Positions 16,500-24,104 of a stretch of 64,000 bases of DNA are shown piece by piece; positions within the stretch are counted from its first letter, which is position 1; every line of letters starts with the position of its first letter. Source of the stretch: Termitidicoccus mucosus (GTDB taxonomy: Bacteria > Verrucomicrobiota > Verrucomicrobiia > Opitutales > Opitutaceae); contig NZ_CP109796.1 of NCBI RefSeq assembly GCF_038725785.1, positions 2,418,001 through 2,482,000 on the forward strand, read 5' to 3'. The notes beneath the pieces were generated by a model, which worked only from the letters and a program-made list of their open reading frames with translations, did not search any database and had not been told where the DNA came from. The translations under genes and the position numbers were made by a program.

Positions 16500-17414
16500 T
16501 TAATTAGATTTGCTTGTTAGAGATTTATATATCTTGTTTATTTTATCTTTACCTATTTTATTATCAATGTATTGAATGATTTGCTCAGTATCTGTCGGCT
16601 CGATGCCAAATTGATTCTCGTAGGTTTTAATTGCAGTTTGCACAATCTTCTCCTCAGAATAGTCAATGCCCCTCACCATCATTCCACCAGTGGTGCTCAA
16701 ATAGAATCTACTGTCCCAAATATCATCTACTTGCGATATTTCCTTTATTATCCACTGATTTGAGGCTCCTATTACTATAACACCGTCCATCTGCCCATGG
16801 GGATTATTTTCATATCGAGCAAGAATATCAGGATCAAAATCCTTTGGCAGGTAGCTTACAATATCCTCCAAACCTCGTGGCAGGTTACCATCATTTGCTT
16901 TGGAAAAAGCCTGAATGCCTTGGCAAAGTTCTACACACACTGGCCTCTTTGCTCGTTCCCTCAACAATGCCAGGGCTTTTCTGTAATCCGCTTCACTTGC
17001 CATTTGGCCGCCTTCGGCTGCAGCAAGCCAGTCTTTGGTGGTCAGATACCTAAATTCTGGTATGGCGTATTCGGAGTGATGCTTAATAAAATTTCTTAAT
17101 TGAATAATGTTGCCAAGCCAGCGATCAAGTTCGTTCTCTTGGTCAACGATATCGTCTTGTCCAGCATTCTCAGCAAGAATTTCCTGGGTTTCTTTGAAAT
17201 TAATTAGCTCTTTCGTGGCCTTTTTCAGGGCGTCTTTGGTCTCCTTATTTTCACTCTCGCGAATTGCCAGAGACTTCCTTGCTTGATCTCGTTCGCGCTT
17301 GTACCCGGATATTATCTTTTCATATTCAATAATATCAGAATGCAGTTTGACGATTATTCCAATCAACCCTAAAAATACCAAGGCGGCCAATGTTATAGTT
17401 AAATGCTTTTTCAC
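16500..17414 (-). CDS. Membrane coiled-coil paralogue C
   Basis: The 304-residue protein has the family plan: signal anchor (LTITLAALVFLGLIGIIVKL), a coiled coil of charged residues to about residue 90, the hinge ENELDRWLGNIIQLRNFI, and EYAIPEFRYLTTKDWL. The first repeat is FSKANDGNLPRGLEDIVSYL and the second YENQFGIEPTDTEQIIQYI. Between them lies QWIIKEISQVDDIWDSRFYL. From the hinge to the stop it is nearly identical in DNA and protein to paralogue E (19743-20666), while its anchor and coiled coil are different. It starts 12 bases after the small ORF at 17427-17651 and is followed by the hairpin and lipoprotein 1. Function is unknown. Confidence 0.82.
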   Translation of the reverse strand: MKKHLTITLAALVFLGLIGIIVKLHSDIIEYEKIISGYKRERDQARKSLAIRESENKETKDALKKATKELINFKETQEILAENAGQDDIVDQENELDRWLGNIIQLRNFIKHHSEYAIPEFRYLTTKDWLAAAEGGQMASEADYRKALALLRERAKRPVCVELCQGIQAFSKANDGNLPRGLEDIVSYLPKDFDPDILARYENNPHGQMDGVIVIGASNQWIIKEISQVDDIWDSRFYLSTTGGMMVRGIDYSEEKIVQTAIKTYENQFGIEPTDTEQIIQYIDNKIGKDKINKIYKSLTSKSN

Positions 17415-17426
17415 TTTTCGATAAAT

Positions 17427-17651
17427 TTAAGATCCACAGGATATGCATGGTAAAATGGCGAGCACCCCGCCAGGCTTTCCACGTTGGATATAGTTTTTAT
17501 TTTCATGTGGTTGCGTATTGGTCTGTTCTGTGGTGATGAGGCTGCCTGCGACAACAGTGCCCGGGTCAACGCAGCCGCCATAATTGGTCATTGTGAGACC
17601 GAATGTTAATCCACCAAGGACTAGCACGGATAATATGATTTTTTTTATCAT
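17427..17651 (-). CDS. Small secreted peptide ORF whose 3' part is a decayed lipoprotein 5' end
   Basis: The 74-residue frame opens with a signal-like start (MIKKIILSVLVLGGLTFGLT) resembling the 49-residue peptide at 13219. Its 3' half (about 17427-17540) is recognisably homologous in DNA to the first ~110 bases of the lipoprotein genes at 16340 and 19583. This includes the ...gttgcg-attgg-ttgttc... leader and the lipobox codons. A one-base deletion shifts the frame, so the ORF ends GGVLAILPCISCGS where the lipoproteins read AGLLAVLACTSCSK. It is therefore a chimera. Whether it is translated is unknown. It starts upstream of paralogue C in the same direction. Confidence 0.45.
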   Translation of the reverse strand: MIKKIILSVLVLGGLTFGLTMTNYGGCVDPGTVVAGSLITTEQTNTQPHENKNYIQRGKPGGVLAILPCISCGS

Positions 17652-17778
17652 AGTTGGATTTTGTTTATTTTACCACTAAACGCGCTCCCCGACATGAAGA
17701 GTTGGCACCCAGTGGCAAAGGCACGAAGTGGTTGACGGTTTGTTGGCATGAACCAAATAAGGTCATCAAATTTTAAAT

Positions 17779-18705
17779 CTATTGGAGGGGTGTCGTAATG
17801 CTTGTGTATATTGCGTCAATTTCCGTCTTGCTCATTTTCCTGGCATTGTAAGTATATTTAATATATTCTGCGATTTGACTGGAGCTTGCGGGTAGGCCGC
17901 CATTTTTATTTTTATATTCCTCAATCGCGGCGCGAACCACACGCTCTTGGTTAAAATTAATTGGAACGTTTATTGAAGCCCCTTCGGCGCTGACCAACAA
18001 CCCGCTGTCCCAAATGCCATCCACTGCGCCGACATCCTTTATTATCCACTGTTGTGAACTTAGTACTGGATTACTGGAGGATATTTTCCCGGAAGGATTG
18101 TCTGTGTATCGCGTATAGTCAAATCCATCAGGAAGGTAATCAATGATATCTTCATATTTTTTTGGCGACTTACCATTATTTGCCTTTGTGAAATCAATCA
18201 CTGCTTGCCGGAGCATGTCACCTGTTTTTATATAAGACCTCATTCTAAGCAGGGCCAAGGCCCTTCTGCAATCAGCCTCGGTTTCCATTTGCTTCTCAGT
18301 TACAGCAAGCCAGTCTTGGTTTTCCAAATACTTAAATTCCGGAATGGCGTATTCTGGGTGCCGCGCAATGAAGCCTTTTAGTTGGAGAATGGTGCCGAGC
18401 CAACGATCAAGTTCGTTCTCCTGGTCAACGACATTATTCGTTAGCACATATGCGTCGAGAGTTTTAGCCGTGTTTTTGTAATTGGAGAATGCGTTTTCCG
18501 TTTTTCTTAGTGTTTGCCTAATTTCTTCGTTCTCATTGGCCGCTTTTAGCAAGGACTTTCTTGTTTGGTCTTTTTCTCGCTTGAGGCTGTCAATTTCCGA
18601 TTCTTTGCTAGCCAGGGCGAATTGCTGCAGGACGACCATGCCGACAAGGAATAACAATGCCAATCCGATCGATATTATACTTAAAATCCTTTTCACTTTT
18701 TTCAT
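17779..18705 (-). CDS. Membrane coiled-coil paralogue D
   Basis: The 308-residue protein follows the family plan. It has an anchor (ILSIISIGLALLFLVGMVVL), a Lys/Glu/Asn-rich coiled coil (SEIDSLKREKDQTRKSLLKA), the hinge ENELDRWLGTILQLKGFI, then PEYAIPEFKYLENQDWL. The first repeat is FTKANNGKSPKKYEDIIDYL and the second YKNKNGGLPASSSQIAEYI, with QWIIKDVGAVDGIWDSGLLV between. Its first ~100 residues and about 120 bases of upstream DNA are almost identical to paralogue E, while its C-terminal two thirds are distinct and closer to paralogue A. It lies directly downstream of lipoprotein 2 in transcription order. Function is unknown. Confidence 0.82.
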   Translation of the reverse strand: MKKVKRILSIISIGLALLFLVGMVVLQQFALASKESEIDSLKREKDQTRKSLLKAANENEEIRQTLRKTENAFSNYKNTAKTLDAYVLTNNVVDQENELDRWLGTILQLKGFIARHPEYAIPEFKYLENQDWLAVTEKQMETEADCRRALALLRMRSYIKTGDMLRQAVIDFTKANNGKSPKKYEDIIDYLPDGFDYTRYTDNPSGKISSSNPVLSSQQWIIKDVGAVDGIWDSGLLVSAEGASINVPINFNQERVVRAAIEEYKNKNGGLPASSSQIAEYIKYTYNARKMSKTEIDAIYTSITTPLQ

Positions 18706-18866
18706 ATGTTTGGGATGCTTTTTGGTTTAACTATTGAGAACACGAATGGTTCATGGGAAAAACGCAGGCAGATTTTTTTTCATTGGAATTGACTCGATTG
18801 GTTTTAGCAGTGTTCACGACCGTTACTTGACGTTTGAAATGATTGAATTGCATTATTATCATTTTA

Positions 18867-19583
18867 TTATGGATTAACATCTGGCGCGATGGGCCCCTGC
18901 CTAATGACAGGCCCGTCGGAAATCTTGATCTCGATACGATACCAGTAGTCTGAATCCGGGTCCGGAAAGGTATCCACTATGCTTTCCTTCCATTCCATGG
19001 TTGAATATACTTCCACCCCTCTGTTTCGATAGCCCAAGGGATCGGGGCTGGGGGACCTTATAACTTTTATGTAATCGTACCTGGCCTCAGGAAAGGCCCA
19101 TGAAATCGTCGCAGTCTTGTAGTTTCGAAATACACTCCAAGGGTACTGCCGGGTAATATGCGGGTAATTGCCGATACCCTTCTCATCAGGTTTCACCCTT
19201 ATTGGACCGATGTTTTCATCCGAGCCGTCAGGTAGCGTAACCTTCAGCCAATAGTAATATGCTCGGGGTTCTATCAGCGTATCCTTGTAGTGTTTTTCGC
19301 CGGACTTTAATACCGACACCCGATCTCTATCGTTTGACTGACCTGTGGCATTCTTGTAAAGTTCGGCGGATTTGTAAACGGACAAATCATACGTCCATTC
19401 CAAATCGACAATCGCCCCGGTTCTGGTTGCGGAAAAAGACTCCTGGGTCTGCCTTTTTGCCGCCGCCTGTGCCTGATTTTCCGGCTCCTTGTGTTTTGAG
19501 CACGATGTGCATGCCAAAACAGCGAGCAATCCTGCCAGGCTTGCCATGTGGAATATGTTTTTTGTTTTCATTAGGTTGCGCAT
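18867..19583 (-). CDS. Fn3-like lipoprotein 2
   Basis: A 238-residue close paralogue of lipoprotein 1, with the same signal and lipobox (LLAVLACTSCSKHKE) and the same two Fn3-like domains. The first contains LEWTYDLSVYKSAELYKNAT and YYYWLKVTLPDG; the second contains ISWAFPEARYDYIKVIRSPS and SDYWYRIEIKISDG. Differences concentrate in loops (for example NDRDRVSVLKSGEKHYKD), as expected for a duplicated surface protein under diversification. Start choices are ATG 19583 (MRNLM) or ATG 19571 (MKTKNIF). It follows paralogue E after a copy of the duplicated hairpin, exactly as lipoprotein 1 follows paralogue C. Function is unknown; an outer-membrane or periplasmic binding role is plausible. Confidence 0.8.
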   Translation of the reverse strand: MRNLMKTKNIFHMASLAGLLAVLACTSCSKHKEPENQAQAAAKRQTQESFSATRTGAIVDLEWTYDLSVYKSAELYKNATGQSNDRDRVSVLKSGEKHYKDTLIEPRAYYYWLKVTLPDGSDENIGPIRVKPDEKGIGNYPHITRQYPWSVFRNYKTATISWAFPEARYDYIKVIRSPSPDPLGYRNRGVEVYSTMEWKESIVDTFPDPDSDYWYRIEIKISDGPVIRQGPIAPDVNP

Positions 19584-19641
19584 TGGCTTGTTCAGTGGTG
19601 ACTCTAAAATATCAAATTCTATTGGCCGGAATAAAAAGGTC

Positions 19642-19703
19642 AGGACAGAATGGCCCTAAGATAAGGACGATTGTCGTCATTTATCTTAGCGCCATTCCTT
19701 CCT
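19642..19703. repeat. 23-base inverted repeat hairpin, duplicated element (copy 2)
   Basis: Arms at 19642-19664 and 19681-19703 pair with a few mismatches, and the loop is identical to copy 1. The whole interval 19584-19742 is nearly identical to 16341-16499, so the hairpin was copied together with the surrounding genes. Confidence 0.8.
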
Positions 19704-19742
19704 GACCCCTTACGGATTCAACTGTATTTAAAATTGTTCACG

Positions 19743-20666
19743 TTAATTAGATTTGCTTGTTAGAGATTTATATATCTTATTTATTTTATCTTTACCTATT
19801 TTATTATCGATGTATTGAATGATTTGCTCAGTATCTGTCGGCTCGATGCCAAATTGATTCTCGTAGGTTTTAATTGCGGTTTGCACAATCTTCTCCTCAG
19901 AATAGTCAATGCCCCACACCATTATTCCACCAGTGGTACTCAAATAGAATCTACTGTCCCAAATATCATCTACTTGCGGCATTTCTTTTATTATCCACTG
20001 CGTTGAGGCTCCTATTACCCTAACACCGTCCATCTGCCCATGGGGATTATTTTCATATCGAGCAAGAATATCAGGATCAAAATCCTTTGGCAGGTAGCTT
20101 ACAATATCCTCCAAACCTCGTGGCAGGTTACCATCATTTGCTTTGGAAAAAGCCTGAATGCCTTGGCAAAGTTCTACACACACTGGCCTCTTTGCTCGTT
20201 CCCTCAACAATGCCAGGGCTTTTCTGTAATCCGCTTCACTTACCATTTGGCCGCCTTCGACTGCAGCAAGCCAGTCTTTGGTGGTCAGATACTTAAATTC
20301 TGGTATGGCGTATTCGGAGTGATGCTTAATAAAATTTCTTAATTGAATAATGTTGCCAAGCCAGCGATCAAGTTCGTTCTCCTGGTCAACGACATTATTC
20401 GCTAGCACATATGCGTCGAGAGTTTTGGCCGTGTTTTTGTAATTGGAGAATGCGTTTTCCGTTTTTCTTAGTGTTTGCCTAATTTCTTCGTTCTCATTGG
20501 CCGCTTTTAGCAAGGACTTTCTTGTTTGGTCTTTTCCTCGCTTGAGGCTGTCAATTTCCGATTCTTTGCCAGACAGGGCGAATTGCTGCAGGACGACCAT
20601 GCCGACAAGGAATAACAATGCCAATCCGATCGATATTATACTTAAAATCCTTTTCACTTTTTTCAT
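19743..20666 (-). CDS. Membrane coiled-coil paralogue E, a mosaic of D and C
   Basis: The 307-residue protein has the same plan as its paralogues. Residues 1 to about 104 (anchor ILSIISIGLALLFLVGMVVL, coiled coil, NNVVDQENELDRWLG) are almost identical to paralogue D. From the hinge to the C terminus (NIIQLRNFIKHHSEYAIPEF, both N-G-P repeats, YENQFGIEPTDTEQIIQYI) it is almost identical to paralogue C. The switch falls within about 20355-20395, in the stretch where C, D and E share DNA (gatcaagttcgttctc). Upstream DNA matches that of D; downstream DNA, including the hairpin, matches that of C. Function is unknown. Confidence 0.85.
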   Translation of the reverse strand: MKKVKRILSIISIGLALLFLVGMVVLQQFALSGKESEIDSLKRGKDQTRKSLLKAANENEEIRQTLRKTENAFSNYKNTAKTLDAYVLANNVVDQENELDRWLGNIIQLRNFIKHHSEYAIPEFKYLTTKDWLAAVEGGQMVSEADYRKALALLRERAKRPVCVELCQGIQAFSKANDGNLPRGLEDIVSYLPKDFDPDILARYENNPHGQMDGVRVIGASTQWIIKEMPQVDDIWDSRFYLSTTGGIMVWGIDYSEEKIVQTAIKTYENQFGIEPTDTEQIIQYIDNKIGKDKINKIYKSLTSKSN

Positions 20667-20766
20667 ATGTTCGGGATGCTTTTGGGTTTAACTATTGAGA
20701 ACACGAATGGTCCATTGAAAAAACGCAGGCGGATTTTTTCCATTGGAATTGACTCGATTGGTTTTA

Positions 20767-20940
20767 TCAGTGCTCACGATCGTTTGCGGAAAATGGCTCC
20801 TGGGTCTGCTTTTTTGCCGCCGCCTGTGCCTGATTTCCCGGCTCCTTGTGTTTTGAACACGATGTGCATGCCAAAACAGCGAGCAACCACGCCAGGCTTG
20901 CCTTGTGGGATATGTTTTTTGTTTTCATTAGGTTGCGCAT
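20767..20940 (-). pseudogene. Truncated third copy of the Fn3-like lipoprotein gene
   Basis: DNA from about 20784 to 20970 matches the 5' end and leader of lipoproteins 1 and 2. The frame from ATG 20938-20940 gives MRNLMKTKNIS, the lipobox LLAVLACTSCSKHKEP and a Gln/Ala-rich spacer. Homology then breaks at the codons for S-A, and the frame ends four residues later at 20767-20769. Both Fn3-like domains are missing. The break point abuts DNA that also flanks paralogue D's upstream region, so it looks like a recombination junction. Its 57 residues could still be made as a tiny lipoprotein. Confidence 0.7.
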
Positions 20941-20975
20941 TGGCTTGTTCAGTGATGACTCTAGAATATTAAATT

Positions 20976-23465
20976 TTATTCGAGCATCGGTTTCAGCTTA
21001 TCCAGTTTTATTTCACGAATTGCATCAGCCCTGCCAGCCTCGTAAACACAGCCGTCAACCCATGTCCTGCAAGGATCGCTGTTGCTTGCGAACGACAGAT
21101 TTTTCAAGTCCGCGGCTCCAATCAGCAGCAGATAATTTTGCCGGTTTTCCGGATTCTTGAATATGGTCATGAACGCGGACTTCCGGGAAAATGAATATCC
21201 GTCTATCGACAGGCCGCGCGCGGCAGCCTTTACCGGCAGTTGCGACGCCAGTGTTTTCCAGATACCGTTGCTTTCAGAATTTCCTATCAGGATCAACGAC
21301 TTGGTTTTCAGCTCGTCCTCGGTGATTTCAGTGTCCTTTTTGACAACAAAGCTGGCGCCATAAAATTGGCGGCCATACTTTTCGGAAAGCAAGTGTGTCG
21401 CGGCTTCAATGCAATTCTCCCCATCTTGGTCGGCCTGGGTCCCCTTTACCACGATAAAGGGGTGCGCGAATAGCTCCGATATCGGGCCGGAGTAGCCATG
21501 CTCCCGCGCGATGTCGGCCGCGGTTTTCCCGGGATTGTTGTTTTTGCAGTGCGCCAGCCAGCCAAAAATCAAATCCCAAAGCTCAACGCCGGCCGGCCGT
21601 CTCCCGATGTGACTTTTGATGTCATTTCTTTTCCCCTGGGCCTCCCGAAGAAAATCCTCAGTCAACTGCATTTCCCCATGCCCCGCGGGCCGTGAGCCAT
21701 CGTGCAGGACCAATATATTAACGGATGAATTGGCGATGATGCGCCCGGAGGGATTGATTGCGGAAAACCAGTCTTTTAAGAAATGGTCACTCCCCGCAAA
21801 ATTTTTGGAAACCGACTGGTCCCTGTCGAAAATGGCCCGGTCATATACGATGGCCGCAAACCGGTTGGGATAGTCCGTGAGAAGACGCCCGCCAAGGAAG
21901 CCGCCGCTGCAAACACCGTAAATGCTTATCCTGGATTTATCGATGTTGTAATCCCTTTCGACCGCCTCCAGCGCCTCCTCATCGTGGGCGGATTCGTAAG
22001 TCCAGCCTTCGGGGGCATTCCTGTATCCGGGCCACAAAAGGGCAAACCCATGTTTCTCCGCGAATCGCGAAATCTGCACCGCGTCGCGATGAGCCGCCAT
22101 AAACGGGCTGGCAATAAACGGCCGATTTCTGGCGGATATGGTCGTGGGCATGATGAGCAACAGCGGAACGCCCTTCTCACGACTGTAACTTGGCGGAATA
22201 TATAACCTGTAGAATTGCCTCGACCCGTCTATTTGGGAGACAAACCCCCGGATGTGCAATCCGGGGACGTCCTTGGAAAACTCCGTCGCGCCTTTTTTTC
22301 GCAATTCCAGAAAATCGGCCAGGGTGCCAAGCGTATAGACCACTTTGTCCTGCCACTCGCGGCTGGCTGTGTCGTAGTTTGTCTTCTCCAGCAGGATTTC
22401 TCCCCTCCTGAGCTGCGCCTCGAGGTTAAGGCGGGGGCCATCGTCCCAGGAATAGCCGGAAAGCGAGTTCTTTACCTCTTCAAATACGGTTCTGGGCGAG
22501 CCGATCAGAAAATATTCATGGACTTCCTCTGCGCCCGATCTGTAAGTGATCCTGTAAAAACCCTCTGCAAGATAGTCCACCCCGTCCCGAATGATGCTCC
22601 CGTGTCTCATGTTTTCTTTCACAAACACGGGGTTGCCGGTTTTCATGTCGTCAACCTCGACCGCAAGACTCAGCCGATCCAGCAGGCTGTCCCACCATAG
22701 TATCGGAGGGTCCTGCTTGCCACCCCTGTTGAATACCTGCTTGTTTAAAAAGCTTAACGACGCGCTCCATGCGGCCTGAAAATCCCTGGATTGGTCGCAT
22801 ATCATCGACAGGCGCATATGCGGAGGCTTGTCAGTGGACAGGATTTTTATGGCGATTATGTTTTCACCTTCGTTGACCGGCACCGGAACCAGCAGATTGG
22901 TTCCAAGCTCTATGTTTTTTGCCGGCGCAATCTTTTTTACATGATTGAAGTTGGAATAGATCACCAATTCATTGTCGGTATCAATTTCAAGGATGACGGT
23001 TTGCTGTGAAGAGGAAATCGCCCGAAACACAATGGCGGACACCTGATTATTTCCCCACGCATAATGCCGAAAGTAATCGTCCTCCCCATCCGGGGTAAAA
23101 AATGCCGGCACGACGCCGTTGGGCGCGGGTTTTTGCATGGATGAGCTTGTGACTACCCGACCATTATCGAGGCTCAGGTGGACCGTGTCCTCCCAAGGGA
23201 TTTTGCCGTTAATTTCGAAAATTGCCCTCCATGGGCCGAGGTATTTGCAGGCCGAAACTTCGAGCCTCGCCCCATTCAGCCTAATCGCGGGTATATCTCC
23301 GGCCTCAATCCACGCGAGTGTCTCTTTGGTTTCCTGCGCGCATATCATGGCAGCTCCAAGAACGAGCAGGCATGCGTTGGCAATGGAAACGCGCAAAAGA
23401 CATACTTCCAAGGGATGGACGAGGGAGCGCGCGAAGATGAGCACAATGTCTTTTGAGACTCCCAT
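20976..23465 (-). CDS. Large secreted esterase-like alpha/beta-hydrolase protein
   Basis: The 829-residue protein starts at ATG 23465 (MGVSKDIVLIF) with a late signal segment (IANACLLVLGAAMICAQE). A beta-rich N-terminal half of about 400 residues is followed by an esterase/prolyl-oligopeptidase-like alpha/beta hydrolase domain (FYRLYIPPSYSREKGVPLLL, about 425 onward). The nucleophile elbow reads ISIYGVCSGGFLGG. Cys519 occupies the position expected for the serine nucleophile, giving G-x-C-x-G-G, with a Ser immediately after. A candidate acid/His region follows (ILVLHDGSRPAGHGEM), then a C-terminal beta domain with LLIGAADLKNL. It could be an exported esterase or an inactive relative. It is the first gene of the island's minus-strand array. 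Confidence 0.68.
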   Translation of the reverse strand: MGVSKDIVLIFARSLVHPLEVCLLRVSIANACLLVLGAAMICAQETKETLAWIEAGDIPAIRLNGARLEVSACKYLGPWRAIFEINGKIPWEDTVHLSLDNGRVVTSSSMQKPAPNGVVPAFFTPDGEDDYFRHYAWGNNQVSAIVFRAISSSQQTVILEIDTDNELVIYSNFNHVKKIAPAKNIELGTNLLVPVPVNEGENIIAIKILSTDKPPHMRLSMICDQSRDFQAAWSASLSFLNKQVFNRGGKQDPPILWWDSLLDRLSLAVEVDDMKTGNPVFVKENMRHGSIIRDGVDYLAEGFYRITYRSGAEEVHEYFLIGSPRTVFEEVKNSLSGYSWDDGPRLNLEAQLRRGEILLEKTNYDTASREWQDKVVYTLGTLADFLELRKKGATEFSKDVPGLHIRGFVSQIDGSRQFYRLYIPPSYSREKGVPLLLIMPTTISARNRPFIASPFMAAHRDAVQISRFAEKHGFALLWPGYRNAPEGWTYESAHDEEALEAVERDYNIDKSRISIYGVCSGGFLGGRLLTDYPNRFAAIVYDRAIFDRDQSVSKNFAGSDHFLKDWFSAINPSGRIIANSSVNILVLHDGSRPAGHGEMQLTEDFLREAQGKRNDIKSHIGRRPAGVELWDLIFGWLAHCKNNNPGKTAADIAREHGYSGPISELFAHPFIVVKGTQADQDGENCIEAATHLLSEKYGRQFYGASFVVKKDTEITEDELKTKSLILIGNSESNGIWKTLASQLPVKAAARGLSIDGYSFSRKSAFMTIFKNPENRQNYLLLIGAADLKNLSFASNSDPCRTWVDGCVYEAGRADAIREIKLDKLKPMLE

Positions 23466-23637
23466 GGAAAACAACGAGGTTTTGAAAGAAAAACCACTAG
23501 GCCGGCTTACAGTATTTTTAAAAACATACCTTGTCGGACAGTCAGGGATTCCGAACGCCCCCAATAGTGACCACCCCGGAGGCGGCCCCCGGGCAAACCG
23601 GAAAAGTAACAAGGGGGCGGCGATGGCCGAAAGTCCG

Positions 23638-23770
23638 GTTTTTACAAATTATACCATTTCCCAGTCATCTATAGACTTATCAAGGTAGGACGAAGCCTCC
23701 GGCCGAGCCGCGGCTCGGCGGGGACGCCTCGCCCTGCCGAAAATATAAATTTCGTTCGGGAATGGCATTG
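23638..23770. repeat. Dispersed repeat, long form with flanks (copy b)
   Basis: A GC-rich hairpin core at 23684-23738 is flanked by a left segment (ttttacaaattataccattt ... tatagacttatcaagg) and a right segment (aaatataaatttcgttcggg aatggcat). Both flanks recur around the copy at 62.2 kb. The outer ends are imperfect inverted repeats (ataccatttccc against gggaatggcat), as in a nonautonomous mobile element. Confidence 0.8.
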
Positions 23771-24104
23771 CAAGCCTATGGTTACGATCAATTAGCGAGT
23801 TATTGCTTGAGAGGGGCATAGGCGGCGAGCCTGTCAAAAAAGCAATGCCGAAGAGTCAAACGCGGTTCGACGCGCCTGGTTCAGGCCATCCGGCGGTGCG
23901 AAGCACTACAGCGTATCGCGGGTGATTGGATGGCGGGGAGAGGGGCGAGTTGGAGGATACGTTATCTGACGATCCGATTACGATGCCAGATTTTGCGCTT
24001 GAATGCAGGCACGGCGCAGATACGACTCCAAAATTGTTATTCTTCCAAATTGATTCCCATTCAGATCATAATAGGATTCCGATTTCCAGCCAATCCATAA
24101 ACTC
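23771..24104. other. Gene-free gap before lipoprotein 3
   Basis: Both strands were read and no convincing coding frame, RNA gene or palindrome was found. The stretch is mixed in composition and likely contains the promoter of the plus-strand lipoprotein gene; no clear -35/-10 pair could be fixed. Confidence 0.4.

Noticed and set aside
23880-23990. Possible tRNA-like segment in the gap before lipoprotein 3
   Set aside because: A ggttcgacgcg stretch recalls a T-loop, but no matching acceptor stem or anticodon arm could be formed.
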